Shown here piece after piece: positions 42,721-52,809 of a DNA stretch of 64,000 nucleotides. The position numbers and the translations under genes are program-made. The DNA is from Akkermansia muciniphila (GTDB lineage: Bacteria > Verrucomicrobiota > Verrucomicrobiia > Limisphaerales > SXTU01). Below the pieces are notes generated by a model, which had not been told where the DNA came from, did not search any database, and worked only from the letters and a program-made list of their open reading frames with translations. Location of the stretch: positions 1 to 64,000 of the forward strand of contig CAMCFN010000017.1 in assembly GCA_945874145.1 (NCBI GenBank), read 5' to 3'. Numbering within the stretch: position 1 is the stretch's first letter; each line of letters opens with the position of its first letter.

Positions 42721-45700
42721 ATGCACCGCCACGCCGCCTTCTGCCTGTCGCTCGCATCGTCGGCGTCTTTGCTACTGACCCTCCCCTGCCCCGCCGCCGT
42801 AAGCCAAGGCTTCCGCGTGCCGGACGGCTTCGAGGTTTCGCTCTACGCCGGCGACGACCTCGCGCACGACATCTTCTCGATGACCACGGACTCGAAGGGC
42901 CGCATCGTGGTCGCGGGCAAGGACTACGTGAAAATTCTCCACGACACGGACGGCGATGGGAAGGCCGACAAGGCCACGCTCTTCGTGAAGGCCAGCAAGT
43001 CCGGCGCACACGGAATGTATTTCGACGGCAACGACCTCATCATGAACGGCGACGGTGGCATCCGCCGCTGGCGCGACACGGACGGCGACGGCGTGGCCGA
43101 TGGCGAACCGGAGTTCTGGCTCCGCACCGAGCGCGACGGAGAGCACTCGGCCAACGGCATCGTGAAGGGACCGGACGGCTGGTTCTACCTCATCTGCGGC
43201 AACGACGCCGGCATCTCCAGCGAGCACGCGAAACTCCCCGGCTCGCCCATCAAGCAGGTCAACGCCGGCGCGCTCGTCCGAATTTCCCCCGACGGCAAGA
43301 CCAGCGAAGTCCTCGCGCACGGTTTCCGCAATCCCTACGACCTCGACTTCCATCCGCTCGGCCACGTCTTCACCTACGACGCCGACGGCGAGCGCGACCA
43401 CCATCTGCCATGGTATTCCGGCACGCGCATGTTCGACATCGCCACCGGCGCGCATCACGGCTGGGTGCTCAAGGGCTGGGGCCACGCCTGGAACCGCCCG
43501 CCCGCCTGGCCCGACAACACCGAGCGCCTCTGGGAAATCGGCCGCGGCTCGCCCACCGGCGTCTTCGTCTATCGCCACCGCGCGTTCCCCGAGCGCTACC
43601 GCGACGGCCTCTTCGCCATCTGCTGGACCTACGGACGCATCTACTTCTTCCCGCTCACGCGACGCGGCAGCACCTTCGACACCCAGATGGAAGTCTTCAT
43701 GGAGACGGCGGGCGACACCGGCTTCGCGCCCGTGGACGCCGTGGTCGGCCCGGACGGCGACCTCTTCGTGGCCATCGGCGGACGCGGCACAATCGGCAGC
43801 GTCTTCCGTGTGAAATACTCCGCCGCCCTTGCCGGCGACTTCCAAACGCCGCCTGTGGGCAACAGCAGTGCAAAGAGCGGCGACTGGAAGTTGCCGGCAC
43901 AGCCGCTCCGCGAAGTCCTCGCCGCCCCGCAACCACTCGCAAGCTGGTCGCGCGCGAAGTGGGTGCCGCTGGCGAAGGAACTCGGCGAAGATGCGTTCAA
44001 CCAAGCCCTCAGAGACGATTCGCTCCCAGTCGCGGAACGCATTCGCGCTGTTGAAGTGCTCGTTGAAGTGTTCGGCTCGCTGCACCCAGCTCACGCCGCG
44101 CCATTCGCATCCAACAAACAGTCACCACCCGAACTGGTCGCGCGAACTGCATGGGCGCTGTCCAAAGGGCCAGACAGCTTCGAGCGGCGCGATTTGCTCG
44201 CTTACTTGACTGGTGACAAGGACCCGAGAGTTGCGCGCGCTGCTTGGGAAGGAATCATCAGCCGGCCCAACTTTGCACCGTGGGCTAAGGCGCACGAGCA
44301 AATGGAACTGTCTTCGACTCGTCGCTGGGAGAAGCTCTCGCCGGACTGGTATCGCGGACTCGACTCGAACGACCGGCGCGTGCGCGCAGCCACAGCCATC
44401 GCTGCCCGCGAGCGCGGAATGGAGAGTTTCTCGAAGACACCGCAACCCCGCCAGCTCACCGAACGCCAGCGCCTCGGAATCTTGCGCATCTACGGCCCCG
44501 AGCGCAGCGACGAGCCGAACTGGCAGACGCATTACTTCAACAACGCCGCGTTCGTCGCCGCCACGTCGCGCGACCCGGTCACGCGGCTTGACGCCGTGCG
44601 CCTGCTCCAGCTCGGCCTCGGCGACGTGAAGCTCGTGCAGGACAAGCCCGACACCTACGACGGCTTCGTGGCCAGCAAGACCGAGGACATTCCCACGCCG
44701 CTGCGCCAGCACGTCGTCGAGCGCCTCGCCCCCGCGTTCCCGTCCGAGGACGCCGATCTTGACCGCGAGTTGAGCCGCCTGCTCGCAATGCTTTCTGCCG
44801 AGGCGCCGGGCTTGCTGGAACGCGTCACCACCAAACTCACTGATACAAGTCCTGTGGAGGACGACATCCATTTCCTGATGGTCACCGCGCGACTGCCCAG
44901 CCCACGCAATGCGGACAATACTGCTCGAATCGCGCAGGCGGTTGCCGGACTGCACCACAAGATGATCGCGGACAAGAAGGAGCCGAGCACCTTCTGGCCC
45001 GTGCGTGTGGCGAACATGTTCAGTCGTCTGCTGGAGCGCGACGCACAGCTTGGCCCAGTCCTGATCGGCTCGCTCGCTTTCAGCCGGCCGGACCATTCAC
45101 TGTTTGCGGCCCGCTTGCCGAACGATCAAATCCCGCTGGCAGCCGATGCCCTCCTCAAGCGCACGACGTTCTTTAGAAGCGCTTTCACGCGCGGGACATT
45201 TTCCGGTTTCGAGTGGACCAGTGAGTTCGTCACTTTCTTGGGTTGCCTACCCGATGCCGAGCTGTTCCCCGCGTTGCGCCAGCAATGGCCGCATGTCAGT
45301 TTGCAGGACTCCATCACGCGGCAGCTAGCCCGCGCGCCGCAAGCAGAAGACCGCGCGCGCTTCGTCACTGCGCTCGGCTCCTTCCAGCCCGCCGTGGTGG
45401 AACTCACCGCAAAGTCGCTGGCTAAATTAGGCGGCGACGCCACGCCAAAGGAACTTGCCGCCGCGCTGACTTCTCTGCGTCGCCACTGCTCTGCGCCAAA
45501 GGATAAAGCGGCTCGCACCGCGCTGGCCAACTTGCTCGCGAAGTGGAGCGGCCAGTCCTTCAAAGTCACCGAGGCCGGCGACTTGATGAAGGCGTATGCG
45601 CCGTGGTTCGAGTGGTTCGCGCAGGCGCACCCCACCGCCGCGAAGGAGCTCCTCGGCGGCGACGAGGACACCGCAGCGTTCCTCAAGCGCCTGCCCGCCA

Positions 45701-46119
45701 TCGCATGGGATTCCGGCGACGCGAAGCGCGGCCAGCAGCTTTACGAGGAGCGCGCTTGCCATCGCTGTCATTCCACCAGCACGCGCATCGGCCCGGACCT
45801 GACCGGCGTGGCGAGCCGGTTGTCGCGCGAGGACTTGTTCATCGCCATCCTCGACCCGAGCCGCGACATCTCGCCGACGTATCTGCCGAAGCTGGTCACG
45901 ACCAAGTCCGGCGGGAGCTACACGGGCTTCATGGTCTATGACTCTCCCACGGCCAAACTCGTGCAGACCGGCCCGGACACGACGGTGCGGCTCTTGGGCG
46001 ACGAAGTGACGAGCATGGTGGACACACGCGTGTCGCTCATGCCGACCGGATTGCTCGCGGGGCTGAAAGATTCCGAACTGGCGGAGTTCTACGCGTTCCT
46101 GAAGACGCTGAGGAAGTGA
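42721..46119 (+). CDS. Large heme-binding propeller protein (PVC type)
   Basis: The 1132-residue protein starts MHRHAAFCLSLASSASLLL with a signal peptide. Residues about 25-370 form a glucose/sorbosone-dehydrogenase-like propeller (FRVPDGFEVSLYAGDDLAHD and HGFRNPYDLDFHPLGHVF) with Asp-rich calcium loops (DTDGDGKADK). The middle region is helical, HEAT-like. The C-terminal domain has one heme c site, CHRCH at residues 1013-1017, in the TIGR02603 pattern. The family is frequent in Planctomycetota and Verrucomicrobiota and its substrates are unknown. It is divergent from the three small genes. Confidence 0.85.
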   Translation: MHRHAAFCLSLASSASLLLTLPCPAAVSQGFRVPDGFEVSLYAGDDLAHDIFSMTTDSKGRIVVAGKDYVKILHDTDGDGKADKATLFVKASKSGAHGMYFDGNDLIMNGDGGIRRWRDTDGDGVADGEPEFWLRTERDGEHSANGIVKGPDGWFYLICGNDAGISSEHAKLPGSPIKQVNAGALVRISPDGKTSEVLAHGFRNPYDLDFHPLGHVFTYDADGERDHHLPWYSGTRMFDIATGAHHGWVLKGWGHAWNRPPAWPDNTERLWEIGRGSPTGVFVYRHRAFPERYRDGLFAICWTYGRIYFFPLTRRGSTFDTQMEVFMETAGDTGFAPVDAVVGPDGDLFVAIGGRGTIGSVFRVKYSAALAGDFQTPPVGNSSAKSGDWKLPAQPLREVLAAPQPLASWSRAKWVPLAKELGEDAFNQALRDDSLPVAERIRAVEVLVEVFGSLHPAHAAPFASNKQSPPELVARTAWALSKGPDSFERRDLLAYLTGDKDPRVARAAWEGIISRPNFAPWAKAHEQMELSSTRRWEKLSPDWYRGLDSNDRRVRAATAIAARERGMESFSKTPQPRQLTERQRLGILRIYGPERSDEPNWQTHYFNNAAFVAATSRDPVTRLDAVRLLQLGLGDVKLVQDKPDTYDGFVASKTEDIPTPLRQHVVERLAPAFPSEDADLDRELSRLLAMLSAEAPGLLERVTTKLTDTSPVEDDIHFLMVTARLPSPRNADNTARIAQAVAGLHHKMIADKKEPSTFWPVRVANMFSRLLERDAQLGPVLIGSLAFSRPDHSLFAARLPNDQIPLAADALLKRTTFFRSAFTRGTFSGFEWTSEFVTFLGCLPDAELFPALRQQWPHVSLQDSITRQLARAPQAEDRARFVTALGSFQPAVVELTAKSLAKLGGDATPKELAAALTSLRRHCSAPKDKAARTALANLLAKWSGQSFKVTEAGDLMKAYAPWFEWFAQAHPTAAKELLGGDEDTAAFLKRLPAIAWDSGDAKRGQQLYEERACHRCHSTSTRIGPDLTGVASRLSREDLFIAILDPSRDISPTYLPKLVTTKSGGSYTGFMVYDSPTAKLVQTGPDTTVRLLGDEVTSMVDTRVSLMPTGLLAGLKDSELAEFYAFLKTLRK

Positions 46120-46121
46120 CG

Positions 46122-46178
46122 GAGCGCCGAGTATCACTCGGCTTTGGGACCAATCTTGGCGAGCGATGCTCGGCGCTC
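46122..46178. terminator. Long hairpin between convergent genes
   Basis: Arms GAGCGCCGAG (46122-46131) and CTCGGCGCTC (46169-46178) are perfect 10-base inverted copies. The right arm overlaps the last codon of the aminotransferase. It can serve as a terminator for both the heme-binding protein and the convergent aminotransferase gene. Confidence 0.65.
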
Positions 46179-47265
46179 ACAGCTTCGCCATCGCGTTGTC
46201 GAGCGCGGCGTAGAGCTGGTTCATGGTTGCGGGCGTCTCGTCGCCCATGTTTGAGAGGCGGAAGGTGGTGCCCTTGATTTTCCCGTAGCCGCCATCAATG
46301 AGGAAGCCCTGCTCCTTCACGAGCTTCTGGAGCTTGGCGGCATCCACGACGCGCCCGCCCGGCTTCGCACCGTTGTTCACGCAGGTGAGCGTGATGGACT
46401 CGAACCCAGTCTCGGGGAAGAGCGTGAAGCCGTGCTTCGCCGCCCAGTCGCGCGTCATCTGGTTCGTCTGTGTGTGCCGCGCGTAACGCGCTTCGAGGCC
46501 CTCGGCGAAGAACTCGTCGAGCTTGCTGGCGAGCGCATATACGTGGGGGATGCTCGGCGTGCTGGGCGTCATGTTGTCCACGGCGTTCTTCTGGAACTCC
46601 ACGAAGTCGAAGTAATAGCCACGGTCCTTGGTGGTCGCAGCCTTCGCGAGCGCGGCCGGCGAGCAGGTGAAGACCGACAAGCCGGGCGGAAGGGCGAACG
46701 CCTTCTGCGTGCCCGCGAGCAGCACATCAATGCCGAGCGCATCGAAGTTCAGCGGTAGTGCGGTCATCGAGCTGACGGCGTCCACGATGAACATCACGTC
46801 AGGATACTTCACCTTGAGCGCGGCGATTTCCGCGACCGGTGACATGGTGCCGGTGCTGGTTTCATTGTGGATGAGCGTGAGCGAGTCGAACTGGCCGGTG
46901 GCCAGCTTGGCGTCAATGGCCTCCGCACGGATGGGCGATCCCCACGGGACTTGCAGGCCCTCGGCGTCCTTGCCGCAGCGTTTGGCGACGTCGAGCCACT
47001 TGTCGGAGAACGCACCCTTCATGCAGCAGAGGACTTTCTTCTGGGTGAGGTTGCGGAGCGCGCCTTCCATCACGCCCCAGGCGCTGGAGGTGGAGAGGTA
47101 AACCAACTGCTTGGTGCCCAGCAGCGTCTGGAGCTGCGGCTGCATCTTCGCGACAAGGTCTTTGAAGCCCTGGCCGCGATGGCCAATCATGGGCGAGCAG
47201 AGCGCCTTGAAGGTTTTTTCGCTGACTTCAACCGGACCCGGAATGTGGAGTTTGACGTGCGTCAT
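46177..47265 (-). CDS. Class V aminotransferase (serine-glyoxylate/phosphoserine type)
   Basis: The 362-residue PLP enzyme (MTHVKLHIPGPVEVSE) has the Schiff-base lysine in GTQKAFALPPG and the FIVDAVSSMTALPL segment with the PLP-ring Asp. It resembles alanine/serine-glyoxylate aminotransferases; in Verrucomicrobiota such genes can serve serine synthesis from phosphoglycerate. The exact amino donor cannot be decided. Start at 47265 was chosen from the family start; the upstream extension is rich in Arg/Pro. Confidence 0.9.
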   Translation of the reverse strand: MTHVKLHIPGPVEVSEKTFKALCSPMIGHRGQGFKDLVAKMQPQLQTLLGTKQLVYLSTSSAWGVMEGALRNLTQKKVLCCMKGAFSDKWLDVAKRCGKDAEGLQVPWGSPIRAEAIDAKLATGQFDSLTLIHNETSTGTMSPVAEIAALKVKYPDVMFIVDAVSSMTALPLNFDALGIDVLLAGTQKAFALPPGLSVFTCSPAALAKAATTKDRGYYFDFVEFQKNAVDNMTPSTPSIPHVYALASKLDEFFAEGLEARYARHTQTNQMTRDWAAKHGFTLFPETGFESITLTCVNNGAKPGGRVVDAAKLQKLVKEQGFLIDGGYGKIKGTTFRLSNMGDETPATMNQLYAALDNAMAKL

Positions 47266-47381
47266 AAAACAGGCGGCGAACGTTTCACAAGGGGCGCGGC
47301 GAGGCAAGTTTGTTCCCAGCACCAGACATCTCGCGGCGATCTGTCCCCGCCCGCTGACTCAAGAAATTCTGGCGAAACTTT

Positions 47382-48338
47382 ATGCGGATGCAATTCCTCC
47401 AGCACATGGAATCTGGCATAGGTCGACGGTTCTCACAGCGCCGACTCGCAGGTGGGTTCGCGCTCATCGAATTGCTGGTCGTCCTCGCCATCATCGCCGT
47501 CTTGGCTGGGATGCTATTGCCCGCGCTGGCCGAGGCGAAAGAAAAGGCCAACTCGATCAAGTGCCTGAACAACCTCAAACAAATCGGGCTCGCCGTCCTG
47601 CTTTACGCGGAGGAATCGGACGGCTACCTCCCCGGCCCGGTGAATCGGGGCATCCGGCACCCTATTGCAAACCCGGGGCCGAATTATCTCAGCCACAGAA
47701 CAGGGGCCTTCGCCCGTTTCCTCGGCTCGAGCAACACCGAGAACACCGATTGGTCCTGTCCCAGCAATCGAGGTGAGCTGGAAAGGCCAACCAATCAGGG
47801 CAACCTCCCCCGGATGGTCTTCGTGCTGAACAACCGTGGAGCCGCGGGACAAGTCACCAATCCCAGCCTGATGTTTGGGGATCCTACCCCAGCAGCCGGG
47901 CCGCCGATCCCTCATAAACGGCTCTGCTTGCTCGTGGCGGCCGGAACCGCCTTGGCCACGGGACTGGGCACCACCTCTCCCTCGGAGATTTGGATGATCA
48001 CCGACATCGACGGCGTGAATTATTCGGACGCTTCCGCTGCCAATGGCACGCTGGCCGTGTCCAGCGCCGTGCCGATGCCGCATTCGCTGGGCAGGAATTT
48101 CAATTACTTCGACGGCCACTGCGACTATCCGGAAAGGGGTCAATCTCCCGATCAATCCCTGATGGGATGGGCCCACCTCCGAGGGGTTGGCAGACAACAA
48201 ATTCTTCATTCTGCCCTGAGCTTCACCGCGCGCGAAGTCGCAAACGTGGAACGCACGTTTGACTTGGCCCCACCAGTCTCCATACTCACCAAAATTCAAA
48301 CGTGCGGGCGACGGGGTTTTTCCGGCGCGGGCACTTAA
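47382..48338 (+). CDS. Prepilin-like protein with H-X9-DG-type motif
   Basis: The 318-residue protein ([16 protein letters not shown]) has a 25-residue leader and a type IV prepilin cleavage site, [17 protein letters not shown]. The mature part has the conserved [19 protein letters not shown] and a [13 protein letters not shown] motif of the H-X9-DG family, abundant in Planctomycetota and Verrucomicrobiota. Role is unknown; type II secretion-like or surface anchoring has been proposed. A 50-residue tail after DGH, ending [10 protein letters not shown], is longer than usual. The gene stands alone without pilus genes. Confidence 0.8.
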   Translation: MRMQFLQHMESGIGRRFSQRRLAGGFALIELLVVLAIIAVLAGMLLPALAEAKEKANSIKCLNNLKQIGLAVLLYAEESDGYLPGPVNRGIRHPIANPGPNYLSHRTGAFARFLGSSNTENTDWSCPSNRGELERPTNQGNLPRMVFVLNNRGAAGQVTNPSLMFGDPTPAAGPPIPHKRLCLLVAAGTALATGLGTTSPSEIWMITDIDGVNYSDASAANGTLAVSSAVPMPHSLGRNFNYFDGHCDYPERGQSPDQSLMGWAHLRGVGRQQILHSALSFTAREVANVERTFDLAPPVSILTKIQTCGRRGFSGAGT

Positions 48339-48345
48339 AAAAACT

Positions 48346-48648
48346 ATGGCCAGAGTCAAACACATCGCACTCGTTCAGTTCAAAGCCGAGACCACCCCGG
48401 AGCAGATCGACCAGATCTTCGGCTCCCTCCTCGACCTCTCCGAAACCATCCCGGGCATCGAGGACTTCATCTCCGGCCCGAACACCAGCCCGGAGGGCCT
48501 GAACGCGGGGCATACCCACGCTTTTGTGCTGACCTTTACCGACGCCTCCGCGCGTGACGCCTACCTTTCACACCCAGACCACCAGGCCTTTGTGAAAGGT
48601 GCCCTGCCCCTGATTGAGAAGGTGACGGTCGTGGATTTCGAACTGTAA
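48346..48648 (+). CDS. Dabb-domain stress-responsive protein
   Basis: The 100-residue protein (MARVKHIALVQFKAET) matches the stress-responsive A/B barrel (Dabb) family: PEQIDQIFGSLLDLSE, GIEDFISGPNTSPEG and the final VVDFEL. The fold is a small beta-barrel dimer; plant relatives are stress-induced and the bacterial role is unclear. Start is the ATG at 48346. It lies between the prepilin-like and phospholipase-like genes. Confidence 0.88.
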   Translation: MARVKHIALVQFKAETTPEQIDQIFGSLLDLSETIPGIEDFISGPNTSPEGLNAGHTHAFVLTFTDASARDAYLSHPDHQAFVKGALPLIEKVTVVDFEL

Positions 48649-48668
48649 TTCAACCAGCGGTGCGTCGC

Positions 48669-50087
48669 ATGCAGTCCATGTCCGCGCCGCAGCGTTTTTC
48701 GACCGAAACAAAAGCCCAAACCTGCTTCCGACGTCTTCGCACGCGGACAGGCTTGGCCTTTTGCCTTTTCACACTTTGCTTTTGCCTTCGCGCCCTCGCC
48801 TGGGGTCCGCATGGCGAAATCACCCAGGCGGCGCTAGATGCCCTCGGACCCGACGACGCGCTCCTGAAGCACCTTGGCACCAACGCGCGGAAGCTCGTCC
48901 ACTACTGCTGGATGGGCGACTACCGCCGCACGCCTTACGAGCGGCAGGGCGAATTCTTCTACGCGGACGACTACCTGCTCTTCCCCGGCATGGAGCGGCA
49001 CCTTGACCACCTCGTGCCCGAGGTCAAGCGCACCTACGAACCATATTTCCGCCGCGCGCTCCAGGCGCTCCGCACCGAGACGCCGCTGAACGCCGCGCGC
49101 TGGATTGGCTCGCTGCTGCACTTTGTCGAGGACACCGGCTCGCCGCCGCACTCGACGGAGATTCGCGGCGACGTTCACAGCAAGATGGAGAACTGGGTGG
49201 ATGCGAAACTCATCCATCTGCCCGGCTACCGCCCGCAACTCCTCGGCGAGACGGAGGAGAAAGCGCTCGCCGGCTTTCTCCGGCGCATGGACGGCCTCAT
49301 CGCCTCCTCGAAGGAGCGCGGCGACCGCTGCCGTCCGCTGGTGCTCGCCGATAAGCGCGCCGAGGTGGAACCCATCGTCCTCGAAAGCGCACTGGAGACG
49401 AGCCGGGTGGTGGCGGATTTGTTGCATACGCTGGGAAAACTGCATCCCAAGCCGCCATACAGGAACAACTCAATCAGAGGGACTGTCTTCGCCGAAGGAC
49501 GCCCTCTTCGAGCTACCCACGGCGGTCCAGTCCGAGTTCTGCTGCTCGGCACGACTCATTCGACTCTGGCCGATTCAGATGGGCGCTTCGTGTTGGCAGG
49601 GCTGGATGAAGGCGACTACAAGATGAGCTTTCTGCATTTTACCCTGCTGCCCGGCATCACCAACGTCAGCACTGCCCGCGAATTTGATTCGCTTGCTTGG
49701 TGGCCGTTTTTTTCGACCAAGGTGGAGCCTGCGAATCTGGTTAGGAATCCAGCTTTTGCTGCTAACTGGCTAGGTAAGAATCTACCGGACGCTTGGTATC
49801 CCACCAAGACCGCCTGGGAAGGCGACCTCATCCCGCTCAAGCAGGGCGCACGCTACACGCTGCGCCTGAACTGGCAGAACAAGCCCGGCGACGGCGATGT
49901 CGTCCTCCGCTTCCGCCCGAACACGCACCCCGGCCTGCCCGTCGTGGACTCCGCGCCCTTCAAGCCCGGCACCAACGAACACGCCTTCACCGGCTCCGAC
50001 AAAATGAAGTGGGCGCAAATCCTCATTCGCACCACCAACGCGCCCACCACCTTGCTGAAGAGCGTCGCAATCACGGCAGAAAAGTAG
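48669..50087 (+). CDS. Secreted zinc-dependent phospholipase C/S1-nuclease-like protein
   Basis: The 472-residue protein starts MQSMSAPQRFSTETKA; a GTG three codons upstream is also possible. A hydrophobic signal (GLAFCLFTLCFCLRALA) is followed by WGPHGEITQAAL and HFVEDTGSPPHS, the Trp/His pattern of the zinc-dependent phospholipase C/P1 nuclease fold. After about residue 265 a carboxypeptidase-regulatory-like beta domain follows (RGTVFAEGRPLRATHG). The last 120 residues are of beta type (WEGDLIPLKQGARY). The substrate may be a phospholipid or nucleic acid; it is not resolvable here. Confidence 0.72.
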   Translation: MQSMSAPQRFSTETKAQTCFRRLRTRTGLAFCLFTLCFCLRALAWGPHGEITQAALDALGPDDALLKHLGTNARKLVHYCWMGDYRRTPYERQGEFFYADDYLLFPGMERHLDHLVPEVKRTYEPYFRRALQALRTETPLNAARWIGSLLHFVEDTGSPPHSTEIRGDVHSKMENWVDAKLIHLPGYRPQLLGETEEKALAGFLRRMDGLIASSKERGDRCRPLVLADKRAEVEPIVLESALETSRVVADLLHTLGKLHPKPPYRNNSIRGTVFAEGRPLRATHGGPVRVLLLGTTHSTLADSDGRFVLAGLDEGDYKMSFLHFTLLPGITNVSTAREFDSLAWWPFFSTKVEPANLVRNPAFAANWLGKNLPDAWYPTKTAWEGDLIPLKQGARYTLRLNWQNKPGDGDVVLRFRPNTHPGLPVVDSAPFKPGTNEHAFTGSDKMKWAQILIRTTNAPTTLLKSVAITAEK

Positions 50088-50095
50088 TTGAGAGA

Positions 50096-50149
50096 TGAAA
50101 GTTGAGCGCTGAGAGAAGCCCCGGACTTCAAGCCTCCTCTCAACTTTCA
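50096..50149. terminator. TGAAAGTTGAG hairpin after the phospholipase-like gene
   Basis: Arms TGAAAGTTGAG (50096-50106) and CTCAACTTTCA (50139-50149) are perfect 11-base inverted copies. The right arm begins a repeated word (CAACTTTCAACTTTCAACT). It may act as a terminator or be one of the word-repeat spacers. Confidence 0.55.
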
Positions 50150-50188
50150 ACTTTCAACTCCCCACTCCCCGCCCGATGATCCGCAGTC

Positions 50189-50740
50189 ATGATTGAGAAG
50201 TGGCCCGTCCTCAGTTCCAAGCAGCTCGCGGACTTCCGCATCTTCACCGTGCGCACGGATGTGAAGCGCTCGCCGCGCACGGGAGCGGAGCACGACTTCT
50301 TCGTCCTCGACACTCGAAGCTGGGTCAACGTCATCGCCGTCACGCCGGACGACAAGCTGGTGATGGTGGAGCAATACCGCCACGGCTCGGACACCGTCGA
50401 GCTGGAGATTCCCGGCGGCGTGATGGACGCGGAAGACACGTCGCCGGTGCTGGGTGGCCAGCGCGAGTTGCGGGAGGAAACCGGTTACGAAGGCGACCGC
50501 GCGGAACTCATCGGTCAGATTTTCCCCAACCCCGCCATCATGTCGAACACCTGCCACACGCTGCTCGTGCGGAACTGCCGGCTCACGCACTCCGTGGAGT
50601 TCGACAGTTGCGAGGACATCCGCACGCACCTCGTGCCCGTGGCGGAACTGCCGGAGCTGGTCGCGTCGGGGAAGATCCAACATGCGCTCGTGGTGGTGGC
50701 GCTCTACCACTTCGAACTCTGGCGGCGGGCACAGCGGTAG
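50189..50740 (+). CDS. Nudix hydrolase (ADP-ribose type)
   Basis: The 183-residue protein (MIEKWPVLSSKQLADF) has the Nudix box GGVMDAEDTSPVLGG then QRELREETGY, one residue longer than the canonical spacing. The VELEIPGGVMDAEDT segment and length suggest the ADP-ribose pyrophosphatase branch, which splits ADP-ribose and related nucleoside diphosphates. Located upstream of pyrH where tsf or rpsB is often found, so the classic ribosomal cluster has been rearranged. Separated from pyrH by 157 bases with no gene. Confidence 0.9.
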   Translation: MIEKWPVLSSKQLADFRIFTVRTDVKRSPRTGAEHDFFVLDTRSWVNVIAVTPDDKLVMVEQYRHGSDTVELEIPGGVMDAEDTSPVLGGQRELREETGYEGDRAELIGQIFPNPAIMSNTCHTLLVRNCRLTHSVEFDSCEDIRTHLVPVAELPELVASGKIQHALVVVALYHFELWRRAQR

Positions 50741-50798
50741 CATTGAACCAGGCAAGACCGCAGCCTGACCGCCCTTTCGTTTGACGCCCGCAGCGTAG

Positions 50799-51629
<831 letters not shown>

Positions 51630-51698
51630 TGCAGCCTGGGCGCATTCACCGTTGCTGAACTCACCGCGATCAACTAACACCTGTCCACTTTCTAACCT

Positions 51699-52259
51699 AT
51701 GGCACTCGACGACGTCTTACTGGAAGCAGAGGAAAAAATGCTCAAGAGCGAGGAGCATGTGCAGCATGAGTTCTCCGGAGTCCGCACCGGCAAGGCCTCG
51801 CCCGCCTTGGTGGAGAACATCCAGGCGGAGGTTTACGGCTCGATGATGCGCATCAAAGAACTGGCCAACATCTCCGTGCCCGAGTCCCGCATGCTAATGA
51901 TCCAGCCGTGGGACGCCGGGAGCATTGGCCCCATCGAAAAGGCCATCCAGAAGGCCAACCTTGGCCTCAACCCCGCCGTGCAGGGAAAGTTCATCCGCAT
52001 CGTGCTGCCCGACCTCAGCACGGAGACCCGCCAGAAATTCGTGAAAGCGGTGAAGGCGATGGCTGAGACCGGCAAAGTCGCCGTCCGGCAGATCCGCCGA
52101 GACGCCTTGGAAGCCCTGAAGAAGGAAGGCAAGAGCGGCGGCGTCTCCGAGGACGAGGTGGAGACGGCTGAGGCCGAAGTGCAGAAATTGACGGACCAGT
52201 ATATCGCGAAGGTCGAAGCCCATCTGGCGACGAAGGAGCAGGAAATCATGAAGGTGTAG
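51699..52259 (+). CDS. frr: Ribosome recycling factor
   Basis: The 186-residue protein has the RRF pattern: HVQHEFSGVRTGKASPAL, the central RIVLPDLSTETRQKFVK and the C-terminal helical tail (KLTDQYIAKVEAHL). RRF with EF-G splits ribosomes after termination. Start at 51699 (MALDDVLLEAEEK). It ends the pyrH-frr pair; the thioesterase pseudogene follows. Confidence 0.97.
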   Translation: MALDDVLLEAEEKMLKSEEHVQHEFSGVRTGKASPALVENIQAEVYGSMMRIKELANISVPESRMLMIQPWDAGSIGPIEKAIQKANLGLNPAVQGKFIRIVLPDLSTETRQKFVKAVKAMAETGKVAVRQIRRDALEALKKEGKSGGVSEDEVETAEAEVQKLTDQYIAKVEAHLATKEQEIMKV

Positions 52260-52283
52260 GGGCTCTCGGCTCCAACCTTTCGC

Positions 52284-52534
52284 ATGACCCCGCTTCCGCA
52301 GAGTCATTCCTGCTTCGTTTGCGGGGCGTCCAACGCTCATGGCATTAAAACTCCGATTCACGGCGGATGGGCGCTCAGTCCACACCCGGTTCCACCCCGC
52401 AGGCCGAGCACGTTGGTTTTAAGGGCGTGACCCACGGCGGCATTCTTGCCACCGTGCTTGATGAAATCATGGTCTGGGCCGTGGCGGTCTCCACCCGGCG
52501 CTTTGCCGACTGCGTGCCCGCCGCACAACGTTGA
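52284..52534 (+). pseudogene. Hotdog-fold (PaaI-type) thioesterase, frameshifted
   Basis: Three frames join to a hotdog thioesterase. Frame one reads MTPLPQSHSCFVCGASNAHG. A shift gives LRFTADGRSVHTRFHPA. A second shift gives EHVGFKGVTHGGILATVLDE and IMVWAVAVSTRRFADC, the catalytic HGG region, before a stop at 52532. The protein is cut short compared with intact relatives of about 150 residues. It follows frr directly, and the transposase remnant lies beyond it. Confidence 0.75.
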
Positions 52535-52809
52535 ATGGCCCTGCCAGCATTGGGTTTTTAGTGGGGTTGATGGGCTGCGAATGTGGGGGCGAAGATTGAA
52601 CGTTTGCAGGGGTTTGGTTCTCTGCACCCGTAACACTCGCCTGCCCTTTGCATCATGCGTCAGCGCTTCCCCCACCAGCCCGATTTGCAACCCACCCCTC
52701 AGCGAGAAGCTTCGCCTGCCCTAAAGCGCCGCGACGAGTTGCCCCCCATCCCCGCGGGCAAGGAACGGGGTCTGGATGCAGCCCACGCTCAAGCCCGAGA
52801 TCTTCCGCC
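52535..52809. other. Gap between thioesterase pseudogene and transposase remnant
   Basis: These 275 bases contain no supported gene. Translation in the frame of the remnant below suggests that the N-terminal part of the transposase might extend leftwards (for example a Pro/Arg-rich stretch ahead of LLEAKILPG), but the signal is too weak to call. Confidence 0.35.
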
